From assembly GCA_034420775.1 (NCBI GenBank), contig DAOUKZ010000231.1, positions 1 to 10,773 on the forward strand: DNA of 10,773 nucleotides, given 5' to 3'. Below are positions 1 to 5,634 of the stretch, one piece after another. A program made the translations under genes and the position numbers. Source of the DNA: DAOUKH01 sp034420775. GTDB lineage: Bacteria; Chloroflexota; Dehalococcoidia; SHYB01. Under the pieces are notes generated by a model, which saw nothing but the letters and a program-made list of their open reading frames with translations, did no database searches and was not told the origin of the DNA. Position 1 is the first letter of the stretch. Each line of letters opens with the position of its first letter.

Positions 1-50
1 TCTACGATAAACCCGCCTTGGCACGGCTGTCAATGGGCCGTTGCGGGGGT

Positions 51-90
51 GCCCGCCCTCAGTCCCTCCCATAAAGGGAGGAGGTTTAAG
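51..90. repeat. Family A interspersed hairpin repeat, copy 1
   Basis: The copy has a left flank ending CCCTCAGTC, a stem CCTCCC (65-70) / GGGAGG (76-81) with loop ATAAA, and a right flank GAGGTTTAAG. The same flank-stem-flank layout recurs at 325-365, 7676-7716, 10556-10595 and 10605-10636, always in intergenic DNA. It is a palindromic, REP-like element without coding capacity. Confidence 0.75.
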
Positions 91-113
91 TGGGGACGGC
101 GGCAGGTGGGAGC

Positions 114-134
114 GGGCACCCACAAGAGGTGCCC
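114..134. repeat. GGGCACC/GGTGCCC hairpin (family C)
   Basis: A perfect 7-bp inverted repeat, GGGCACC (114-120) and GGTGCCC (128-134), encloses loop CACAAGA. It sits between family A and family B units. No other copy is seen in this window. From memory, similar hairpins are scattered in other high-GC genomes, but I cannot check that here. Confidence 0.55.
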
Positions 135-145
135 CTACGGAGATC

Positions 146-236
146 TTTGCAAAATGAGGGCTGCGCGCTGCGTTGACGTTGGCGCACCCCTGCCCACTCC
201 CCGCCCTCACCCCAACCCTCTCCCAGCGGGAGAGGG
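146..236. repeat. Family B long repeat, copy 1
   Basis: About 90 bases closely match 10661-10752 in the same orientation. The shared blocks include TTGGCGCACCCC and CCGCCCTCACCCCAAC. It ends in a perfect 9-bp hairpin, CCCTCTCCC (216-224) / GGGAGAGGG (228-236), with loop AGC. The other copy keeps both arms exactly but has loop AGCGC. Confidence 0.8.
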
Positions 237-324
237 AGCAAGACCCCGCCCCCATTCCGCCGTTCTCTTCTCGCGGGCGGGTTGCGCAAAGGTCTCCTTC
301 GGGAGGGAGAGGCCGGAGGGGGGT

Positions 325-365
325 GCCCTCCCTCAATCCCTCCCATAAAGGGAGGGAGGTTTAAG
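325..365. repeat. Family A interspersed hairpin repeat, copy 2
   Basis: Best-formed copy of family A, with TCCCTCCC (337-344) pairing perfectly with GGGAGGGA (350-357) around loop ATAAA. It is flanked by CCCTCCCTCAA on the left and GGTTTAAG on the right. It begins 17 bases past the copA stop, so it would be transcribed at the end of the copZ-copA mRNA. In that direction there is no U-run after the stem, so it is not a canonical terminator, though it could act as a 3'-end stabiliser. Confidence 0.75.
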
Positions 366-381
366 GGGGACGGGCGGTCGT

Positions 382-2676
382 TTAGCGGGCGGCGACGGCT
401 CCGCGGAGGCGCAGGGAGTTGGTGACGACGCTGACGGAGCTGAGGGCCATGGCGGCGGCGGCGAGGACGGGGTTGAGGAAGCCGCGGTCGCCGAAGGCGA
501 ACTCAAGGGCGCCGGGCACGCCGCCGGCGGCCTCGAAGGCCGGATACAGCACGCCCGCCGCGATGGGGATGAGGGCAACGTTGTAGCCGAAGGCCCAGAA
601 CAGGTTCTGGCGGACGGTGCGCATCGCCGCGCGGCTGAGGGCGATGGTTTCCGCCACGCCGTGGAGGTCGGGACGGAGGAGCGTGACCGGGGCCGCCTCC
701 ATCGCGGCGCCGGTGCCCGTGCCGATGGCGATGCCGACGTCGGCCGCGGCCAGCGCGGGGGCGTCGTTGACGCCGTCGCCGACCATCGCGACGCGGCGCC
801 CCGACTCGCGCAGCGCCGCGATCCGCTCCGCCTTCTCCTCGGGCGAGAGCTCGGCGATGGCCGTTTCGATGCCCACCTCGGCGGCGGCGGCTTCGACGGT
901 CTCGCGGCGGTCGCCGCTGAGGAGGACGACCTGAACGCCGCGCCGCTGGAGGGCGCGCACGGCGGCGGCGGCTTCGGGGCGGGGGGTATCGGCGACGGCG
1001 ATCACGCCGCGCGCCTGGCCGTTCACCGCGACGAAGAGGGGCGTCTTGCCCTCGGCGGCGAAGCGGAGCGCCGCCTCTTCGAGGCCGTTCAGTTGCGCCC
1101 CGTGGCGCTCCATCATCTTTTGGTTCCCGACGAGCGTCTCGGCGCCGTCGACCAGCGCCCGCGCGCCGGCGCCGGGCCGGGCCTCGAAGTCCGTGGCCTC
1201 GGCGATGGGCCCGCCCTCCTCGGCGGCATGGTCGACCACGGCGCGAGCCAGGGGGTGCTCCGACCGCGACTCCACGGCGGCGGCAAGACGCAGCAGCTTA
1301 CCGCGGTCCATGCCGCCGGTCGCGATTCCGGTGACGGTGGGGACGCCCTGGGTCAGCGTTCCCGTTTTGTCGAAGACGACGGTGTCGATGGCGCGCGCCG
1401 TCTCCAGAGCCTCGGCGTCGCGGAAGAGGACGCCGCGCTCGGCGGCCGCGCCCATGCCGACGATGACGGCCGTCGGCGTGGCCAGTCCCAGCGCGCAGGG
1501 GCAGGCAATGATGAGGACGGAGATGAAGGTGAGGAGGGCGAAGGTCAGTGCGGGAGCAGGCCCCACAATGAGCCAGACAACGAAGGAAGCGGCGGCGATG
1601 AGGATCACCGCCGGGGTGAAGTAGCTTGCGACGACGTCGGCGAGGCGCTGGACGGGCGCCTTCGAGGTCTGGGCCTGCTCGACCAGCGCCGCGATACGCG
1701 CCAGGGCCGTCTCCGCGCCCACCGACTCGGCGCGGAAGGTGAAGCTCCCCCAGGCGTTGACCGTCCCGGCGTAGACCTTGCCGCCGGCCTCCTTGTCCAC
1801 GGGGATGCTCTCGCCGGTGAGCATCGACTCGTCGACGCTCGACGCGCCCTCCACGATCTCGCCGTCGACGGGGACCCGCTCGCCGGGACGCACGAGGATG
1901 AGGTCGCCGGGGCGCACCTCGCTCACCGGGACCTCCCGCCCGCCGATCTCGCCGGCGAGCGTCGCGGTCTCGGGGCGCAGGCCGAGGAGGCGCCGCAGGG
2001 CTGCCGAGGTCCCGCCGCGGGCCCGCGCCTCCAGATAGCGCCCCACCAGGACGAGGGCGATGATGATCACGGCGGTGTCGTAGTAGACCTCGACGTCGAG
2101 GGCGCCGCGCTCGAAGAAGCCGGGGGCGAAGGTCGCGGCGGTGCTGGCGCCGAAGGCCGCCAGGGTGCCGACGGCGATGAGGGTGTTCATGTTGACGGCG
2201 CGGTGGCGGGCGGCGTTCCAGGCCGCGGCGTAGATGGGCCCGCCGGCGAGGAAGAGCGCGGGCGTGGCCACGGCGAACATGAGGTAGAAGCGCGTCTGCC
2301 GGGCGAGGCCGTCGATGCCGGGCAGCACGTCGAAGCCGGTGAGGAGGAGGAAGATGCCCGCCGCTCCGGCGGCCCCTGCCCGCGCAAGCTGCGCCCGTAA
2401 GGCGCGGGCGGCCGTGTCGTCCGTAACGGCGTCGTCGTCCGATGGCTCGTGGAGGCCGTAACCGGCGGCCTCGACCGCGGTGCGCAGGTCGTCGAACGCG
2501 ACGTCGAGGGCGGCGTCGACGGTGGCGGACTCGGTCGCGAGGTTCACGCTCGCCGAGGCGACGCCCGGCGCGCCGCGCAGCGCCCGCTCGACGTGACTCA
2601 CGCAGGCGGCGCAGGTCATGCCTTCCACGCGCAGCCGCCGCGTTTCGAGGGCGGGCGGCGCGCCCTGAGCGGTCAT
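382..2676 (-). CDS. copA: Cu(I)-exporting P1B-type ATPase
   Basis: A 764-residue inner-membrane pump that uses ATP to export monovalent copper. One N-terminal heavy-metal-associated domain (about 14-80) carries the GMTCAAC copper site (Cys22, Cys25). Next come four hydrophobic helices (about 103-215), the actuator domain with TGES (287-290), and the transmembrane CPC motif (392-394) that defines copper/silver pumps. The phosphorylation site DKTGT has Asp436, the nucleotide-binding SEHPLA is at 472-477, and the hinge GDGVNDAP is at 633-640. The last two helices hold Tyr698-Asn699 and a MALSS motif (743-747), matching the copper-site signature of subclass P1B-1 rather than zinc/cadmium pumps. 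Length is usual for a one-HMA CopA. The ATG follows the copZ stop by 5 bases, with only a weak AAGG about 10 bases upstream, so translation coupled to copZ is likely. Nothing looks broken. Silver transport cannot be excluded. Confidence 0.96.
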   Translation of the reverse strand: MTAQGAPPALETRRLRVEGMTCAACVSHVERALRGAPGVASASVNLATESATVDAALDVAFDDLRTAVEAAGYGLHEPSDDDAVTDDTAARALRAQLARAGAAGAAGIFLLLTGFDVLPGIDGLARQTRFYLMFAVATPALFLAGGPIYAAAWNAARHRAVNMNTLIAVGTLAAFGASTAATFAPGFFERGALDVEVYYDTAVIIIALVLVGRYLEARARGGTSAALRRLLGLRPETATLAGEIGGREVPVSEVRPGDLILVRPGERVPVDGEIVEGASSVDESMLTGESIPVDKEAGGKVYAGTVNAWGSFTFRAESVGAETALARIAALVEQAQTSKAPVQRLADVVASYFTPAVILIAAASFVVWLIVGPAPALTFALLTFISVLIIACPCALGLATPTAVIVGMGAAAERGVLFRDAEALETARAIDTVVFDKTGTLTQGVPTVTGIATGGMDRGKLLRLAAAVESRSEHPLARAVVDHAAEEGGPIAEATDFEARPGAGARALVDGAETLVGNQKMMERHGAQLNGLEEAALRFAAEGKTPLFVAVNGQARGVIAVADTPRPEAAAAVRALQRRGVQVVLLSGDRRETVEAAAAEVGIETAIAELSPEEKAERIAALRESGRRVAMVGDGVNDAPALAAADVGIAIGTGTGAAMEAAPVTLLRPDLHGVAETIALSRAAMRTVRQNLFWAFGYNVALIPIAAGVLYPAFEAAGGVPGALEFAFGDRGFLNPVLAAAAMALSSVSVVTNSLRLRGAVAAR

Positions 2677-2681
2677 GGGTC

Positions 2682-2891
2682 TCAGCCTTCGGCGACCCTA
2701 TAGCCGGCGGCCTCGACCGCCGCCCGCATCGCCGTTCGCTCCGCGCCGGCTCCGGCCTCGACGACGGCCATCCCCGCCTCCAGCGAGACCTTGGCCGCGT
2801 CCACGCCATCCACGCCTTCCAGCGCCGTCTTCACGTGCCGCACGCAGTTCTGGCAGGTCATGCCTTCGATCTTCAGTTGCTCAGTGGCCAT
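2682..2891 (-). CDS. copZ: Copper chaperone, HMA-domain protein
   Basis: A 69-residue cytosolic metallochaperone consisting of a single ferredoxin-like HMA domain. The metal site GMTCQNC is at residues 10-16, with Cys13 and Cys16 expected to bind Cu(I) and hand it to the HMA domain or platform of CopA. The pattern continues with the typical V..AL..V.GV and a C-terminal AVEAAGY motif. The start is well supported: AAGGAAG on the minus strand (2903-2897) lies 5 bases before the ATG. It is the first gene of a two-gene operon with copA, separated by 5 bases. The C-terminal end resembles that of the CopA HMA domain in both protein and DNA, with a shared 17-base stretch. A structured leader (2918-2955) lies between the likely promoter and the ribosome-binding site. 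No metal-responsive regulator gene is in the window. Confidence 0.93.
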   Translation of the reverse strand: MATEQLKIEGMTCQNCVRHVKTALEGVDGVDAAKVSLEAGMAVVEAGAGAERTAMRAAVEAAGYRVAEG

Positions 2892-2917
2892 GAGATCTTC
2901 CTTGATGTCTTTCGTAC

Positions 2918-2955
2918 GGCGCCGCTCCGACTCTCCCGGAGGAGAGGACGGCGCC
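2918..2955 (-). promoter_or_regulatory. Stem-loop in the copZ-copA leader
   Basis: GGCGCCG (2918-2924) can pair with CGGCGCC (2949-2955). Inside it, CTCTCC (2931-2936) pairs perfectly with GGAGAG (2941-2946) around a CGGA tetraloop. If transcription starts near 2959, this fold occupies the very 5' end of the mRNA, ahead of the ribosome-binding site at 2897-2903. Alternatively the DNA dyads could be a repressor operator. Function is inferred only from position and pairing. Confidence 0.45.
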
Positions 2956-2965
2956 CTTCGGCTCT

Positions 2966-2971
2966 ATCATA
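2966..2971 (-). promoter_or_regulatory. Putative -10 box of the copZ-copA promoter
   Basis: TATGAT on the minus strand lies 75 bases upstream of the copZ ATG. There is no recognisable -35 box at 16-19 bases upstream, which would fit an activator-dependent promoter but is also simply weak evidence. A dyad AGGCG/CGCCT (2976-2991) lies between this box and the divergent TATAAT at 2996-3001. Confidence 0.35.
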
Positions 2972-2995
2972 CGTCAGGCGGGCGCGCGCCTCGCG

Positions 2996-3001
2996 TATAA
3001 T
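2996..3001 (+). promoter_or_regulatory. Putative -10 box for the 3037 gene
   Basis: A perfect TATAAT lies 35 bases before the ATG at 3037, predicting a 5' leader of about 29 bases that contains the GGGAGA ribosome-binding site. No good -35 box is visible 16-18 bases upstream. In such GC-rich DNA an exact TATAAT is unlikely to be chance, but the promoter call rests on this one box. Confidence 0.5.
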
Positions 3002-3036
3002 TCCGGCGCACCCCCGCGCCACGGGAGACGACGTCC

Positions 3037-3444
3037 ATGTCCACCGCCGGCTACGACCCCCAGGCCCGTCTGAAAGAGGCCGAGGAGGCGGTCCAGCAGA
3101 CCGCCGACCGCCTCCACGAGGTGCTCGTCGAGATGGCGGCGCGGCTCGACCCCTTCCCCTATTTCTTGGGGAGCATCGAGGTGCGGGCCATCGAGGCCGA
3201 GCCGGGCGGCGCCAACAAGGCCGACCGGGGCTGCATCGTCGTCTGCCAAGACGGCGAGATGTACGAATTCTCGATGAAGATCCAGGCGCCGAACGACTTC
3301 GACTTCGGGATGGAACGCGACGACTCGGTCAAGCCGGTGCAGCTCCCCCCCGAGGACTACGTCGCCTACGCCTACCACGCCATCCAAGAAATCGGCGGCC
3401 TCCTCGCCGAACAGCAGGCGCGGGCGAAGAAGTACTCGTTCTAG
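3037..3444 (+). CDS. Uncharacterised 135-residue soluble protein
   Basis: I do not recognise this family. The protein is soluble, with no signal peptide or membrane segment. Residues about 8-38 form a heptad-like amphipathic helix that may be a short coiled coil. A central part (about 42-85) looks like alternating beta strands and contains Cys66 and Cys70. A C-terminal helix (about 105-130) precedes the basic end KKYSF. The middle is acidic (NDFDFGMERDD, 86-96). The gene is real: GGGAGA (3023-3028) lies 8 bases before the ATG, a TATAAT lies upstream, and codon use has the strong third-position G/C bias of the neighbours. It is divergent from the copper operon, but nothing in the sequence ties it to copper. 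It is followed by 67 bases and then the toxin-antitoxin module. No function is proposed. Confidence 0.8.
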   Translation: MSTAGYDPQARLKEAEEAVQQTADRLHEVLVEMAARLDPFPYFLGSIEVRAIEAEPGGANKADRGCIVVCQDGEMYEFSMKIQAPNDFDFGMERDDSVKPVQLPPEDYVAYAYHAIQEIGGLLAEQQARAKKYSF

Positions 3445-3481
3445 AGAAGGCGCCGACCGACGTAGCCTGCTTGGCCGTCCC

Positions 3482-3511
3482 TTGTGATAGATTCCTTACT
3501 AGGAATATAAT
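3482..3511 (+). promoter_or_regulatory. Promoter/operator of the toxin-antitoxin module
   Basis: TTGTGA (3482-3487) and TATAAT (3506-3511) are spaced by 18 bases, a good sigma-70-type promoter. Between them lies a perfect inverted repeat, ATTCCT (3491-3496) and AGGAAT (3501-3506), spaced by TACT, with two further matching pairs beyond one mismatch. This is where an autorepressing XRE antitoxin would be expected to bind. The TATAAT directly abuts the ATG at 3512, and AGGAA (3501-3505) doubles as a Shine-Dalgarno sequence 6 bases before that ATG. Confidence 0.6.
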
Positions 3512-3880
3512 ATGCCTGTGCCCTGGGAGGTCGAGTACACGGATGAGTTCGGGCAGTGGTGGCAGGATCTCTCCGAAAGGCAGCAGGACGTCGTGGCCGC
3601 GAGAGTGGAGTTGCTGATGGAGCACGGACCCAACTTGCCCTATCCCTACTCCACGGACGTTAGGGGCTCGCGCCATGGAGCGATGCGAGAACTTCGGGCA
3701 CAGAGTGGCGGCAGGCCCATCCGGGTCTTCTATGCCTTCGACCCGAGACGAACGTCGATCCTGCTCATTGGCGGAGACAAGACGGGCAACGACCGGTTCT
3801 ATGAGGAGTACGTGCCGGTCGCCGACGATCTCTACGACGAGCATCTTGAGGAGTTGCGAGAGGAGGGGCTCATCGAATGA
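3512..3880 (+). CDS. higB: HigB/RelE-family toxin (Gp49-like)
   Basis: A 122-residue protein resembling the phage-derived Gp49-like/HigB branch of the RelE/ParE toxin superfamily, whose characterised members cleave mRNA, often at the ribosome. The hallmarks are an N-terminal helix pair with aromatic residues (FGQWWQDLSERQQDVV, 13-28), then the strand run MRELR (58-62), RPIRVFYAFDP (68-78) and TSILLIGGDKTG (81-92), then a C-terminal helix. Conserved basic residues are Arg59, Arg62, Arg71, Arg79-Arg80 and Lys90. It overlaps the antitoxin gene by ATGA, the toxin-first order typical of higBA. The ATG at 3512 has AGGAA 6 bases upstream. A GTG at 3518 would suit a leaderless transcript from the promoter whose -10 box ends at 3511. 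The module has lower GC than its surroundings, which suggests transfer. The acidic C-terminal tail is somewhat long. The family call is good, but the target RNA is unknown. Confidence 0.85.
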   Translation: MPVPWEVEYTDEFGQWWQDLSERQQDVVAARVELLMEHGPNLPYPYSTDVRGSRHGAMRELRAQSGGRPIRVFYAFDPRRTSILLIGGDKTGNDRFYEEYVPVADDLYDEHLEELREEGLIE

Positions 3881-4218
3881 GTGGACGCCATCCGTTCAGC
3901 GAGTTGACCAAAGACTTCACGCCTGAGCGCCGTCAGCGCATCGACGACATGAAGAGGGAGCTGCTCGCAGAGATGCCATTGCACGCGCTTCGGCGGGCGC
4001 GGGCTTTGACCCAGCGGGACATGGCGAGGATGCTGAAAGTGAACCAGCCCGCCGTGTCCAAGCTGGAGCAGCGTGCGGACGTATACGTATCCAGCCTGCG
4101 TTCCTACATCGAAGCAGTGGGCGGGAAGCTGAAGATCGTGGCCGAGTTTCCCGAAGGCGAGGTCGCCATTACCAACTTCTCAGATACGGGAGAGGCTGAG
4201 GAACCTCACCCGTCCTAG
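3877..4218 (+). CDS. higA: XRE-family antitoxin of the HigA type
   Basis: A 113-residue DNA-binding protein expected to neutralise the upstream toxin and repress their shared promoter. The helix-turn-helix spans about 35-85. It starts LHALRRARALTQRDMARMLKV and continues NQPAVSKLEQR (56-66), the recognition-helix region, then VSSLRSYIEAVGGKLKIVAEF, a pattern common in HigA antitoxins paired with Gp49-like toxins. The N-terminal 30 residues are charged and helical and may wrap the toxin. The start codon overlaps the toxin stop (ATGA, 3877-3880) and AGGAGGGG about 10 bases upstream is a strong ribosome-binding site inside the toxin gene, so antitoxin can be made efficiently. The TAG stop overlaps the TAG stop of the convergent gene at 4215. 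GC is low for the window (33 of 60 bases at 4081-4140). Confidence 0.87.
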   Translation: MSGRHPFSELTKDFTPERRQRIDDMKRELLAEMPLHALRRARALTQRDMARMLKVNQPAVSKLEQRADVYVSSLRSYIEAVGGKLKIVAEFPEGEVAITNFSDTGEAEEPHPS

Positions 4219-5555
4219 AGGCCGGTGCCAGCGAGGAACGAGTCGTAGGTGCCGTAGCTGTTGACGGCGCGGAGGAAGTCGCCGATGGAGGCGACGCGCT
4301 CGCGGAGCGCGGTGACCTGGCCCCCGATGGGGCTGACCGAGCCGGAGCCGGGGCGGACCGCGTAGCTGCCGTGGAAGGCGAAGTAGGCCTGGTTGATCTT
4401 CCGGAAGAAGTAGCCGTGGGTGGCTAGCTCGACGCGGCGCGCCTCCATGTATTCCTCGGCCTCGTCGACGCGGCCTTCCGCGAGCATTGTGTCGGCCTGC
4501 TCCCGCGTCTCCCGCATGAAGGTGTTGAAGTTGAAGCGGGCCGGCTCGGCCTCGACCGCCTCTTCCCCCTCGTCTCTCTCCCTCTCCCGCGCCTCGGCGG
4601 CGCGTCTGGCCTCAGCCTCGGCCGCCTCCTGGGCGTCTGCCGCCGCGATTTCCTCCGGCGACGCGAAGAAACGGCGCCAGACCAGATCGCCGATCTCGTC
4701 GCCCACCACGTCGGCCACCGACTCGTTGAGCGTGGTCATGTCGCCGTTGTTGTAGTAGGCCCTCCCCAGCGGGTGGAAGGCGAGATAGTGGTGCGTCCAC
4801 TCGTGGGCCGCGATGCGGAGCGCCCACCGGACCTGCGTTCCCTCCCGGATGAGACTGGGGTAGGTGGCAACGCCGCCGATGCTGACGACCAGCGCGGAGA
4901 GGTCGCGGCGGGCGATCGCATCCTCCAACGCCTCACGCTCTTCGGTGGTGATCTCGGGCTCCAGCAAGGTGCTGCGGATGGTGGCGATGTGATCGCGGCG
5001 CGAGAGGACCAGCAGCTTGGGTAGGTCGTCGAAGTGAAAGTCGACGGGCGGCCAGAGAAGCTCGAAACCGATGAAGGTGCTCGACACGCCCTCCACTTTC
5101 AGCGTCTCGCTGATCGCGGCTTCCAGCGTCTCCTCGATCTCCGGCTCCAGCGCCTCCCGCTCCTCCCGCAGCGCTTGCAGCCGCGCTCGTAGCGCTTCGA
5201 GCTCGGGTTCCTCGGTGAGGCCGAAGTCGGCGCGGTCGACGCGGTCCGCCAAGCGGAGGATTTCGATGCCGATTTCGAAGTAACGCCGCACGTTGGCGGC
5301 CTTCTCTTCCTCCGACGGTCCTTCGCCGGAGAGCGCGCGGCCGAGCGCCGCGGTCCACTTGCTCAGGAAGTTGCCGACCTCCCACTGCGGGATGCTATAG
5401 AGGTGCGGCTTCGCGAGCTGGGTGACGCCGTCGCCGGTCCCGAACGTGTCGCCGGCGGTGGAGAGCACGACGACCGCCAGCAGGGCAACCCAGACGGATT
5501 TGAGGATGCGGCCTCTCATGATTAGAAGCCGCATTGTAGCGGGCGGGGGCGGCAT
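4215..5555 (-). CDS. Exported or membrane-anchored HEXXH putative metalloprotease
   Basis: The open frame gives 446 residues, but the true start is probably an internal ATG at 5534 or 5519 (residue 8 or 13). The latter puts the basic residues MRGR right before the hydrophobic stretch VWVALLAVVVLSTAG (21-35), a signal peptide or anchor. The core has HEWTHHYLAFHP with zinc-ligand-type His251 and His255 and Glu252 as general base. Then follows TLNESVADVVGDE (275-287), where Glu278 would be the third ligand as in gluzincin-type peptidases and the COG4324-like aminopeptidase pattern NExxA. Glu-rich helices around 113-150 and an Ala/Glu/Arg coiled segment around 300-340 flank the core. I cannot name the family. 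A zinc peptidase outside the cytoplasmic membrane is inferred from motif and signal alone. It is convergent with the antitoxin gene and divergent from the EF-G-like gene, hence monocistronic. Confidence 0.8.
   Translation of the reverse strand: MPPPPATMRLLIMRGRILKSVWVALLAVVVLSTAGDTFGTGDGVTQLAKPHLYSIPQWEVGNFLSKWTAALGRALSGEGPSEEEKAANVRRYFEIGIEILRLADRVDRADFGLTEEPELEALRARLQALREEREALEPEIEETLEAAISETLKVEGVSSTFIGFELLWPPVDFHFDDLPKLLVLSRRDHIATIRSTLLEPEITTEEREALEDAIARRDLSALVVSIGGVATYPSLIREGTQVRWALRIAAHEWTHHYLAFHPLGRAYYNNGDMTTLNESVADVVGDEIGDLVWRRFFASPEEIAAADAQEAAEAEARRAAEARERERDEGEEAVEAEPARFNFNTFMRETREQADTMLAEGRVDEAEEYMEARRVELATHGYFFRKINQAYFAFHGSYAVRPGSGSVSPIGGQVTALRERVASIGDFLRAVNSYGTYDSFLAGTGL
5533..5538 (-). 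promoter_or_regulatory. Possible -10 box of the metalloprotease gene
   Basis: TACAAT on the minus strand lies 13 bases before the ATG at 5519 and would give a nearly leaderless transcript starting around 5526. It overlaps the ATG at 5534, so if used it excludes that start and the one at 5555. No -35 box is convincing. No Shine-Dalgarno sequence is evident before any of the three ATGs. Confidence 0.3.
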
Positions 5556-5573
5556 CCTGGGGTTGGCGTCCGG

Positions 5574-5602
5574 TTGCCTGTGTCCGGCGGCCTGACTACA
5601 AT
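5574..5602 (+). promoter_or_regulatory. Promoter of the EF-G-like gene
   Basis: TTGCCT (5574-5579) and TACAAT (5597-5602) are separated by exactly 17 bases. Transcription would begin near 5609, giving a leader of about 26 bases with AGGAG at 5622-5626. This arrangement supports the GTG at 5635 as the start and rules out the upstream TTG at 5602, which lies inside the -10 box. Confidence 0.6.
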
Positions 5603-5634
5603 TGCGCCGCCACCTTGCTACAGGAGTCTTTGCC

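Larger units (their letters stand above)
1..381. other. Gene-free, repeat-rich intergenic region
   Basis: I find no credible gene in these 381 bases; the open frames here have repeat-derived composition and no ribosome-binding site. The stretch is made of G/C-rich hairpin units: family A at 51-90 and 325-365, a GGGCACC/GGTGCCC hairpin at 114-134, and family B at 146-236. It lies just beyond the 3' end of copA (stop at 382-384). The first 30 bases show nothing I can assign. Confidence 0.7.

Noticed and set aside
51..365. CRISPR array suggested by repeated motifs
   Set aside because: The repeats are palindromic, irregularly spaced and separated by other repeats, not by uniform unique spacers, and there are no cas genes.
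325..365. Intrinsic terminator for copA
   Set aside because: The stem is strong, but on the minus strand it is followed by ATTGAGGG rather than a U-run, so it is listed as a repeat only.
661..2400. A 579-codon plus-strand open frame inside copA
   Set aside because: It is fully antisense to copA, has a low-complexity Gly/Asp/Arg/Ala composition expected from the opposite strand of GC-rich coding DNA, and matches no known protein motif.
5602..5634. Upstream TTG start adding 11 residues to the EF-G-like protein
   Set aside because: The TTG lies in the TACAAT -10 box, upstream of the predicted transcript start, whereas GTG 5635 has AGGAG 8 bases before it and aligns with the usual EF-G N-terminus.
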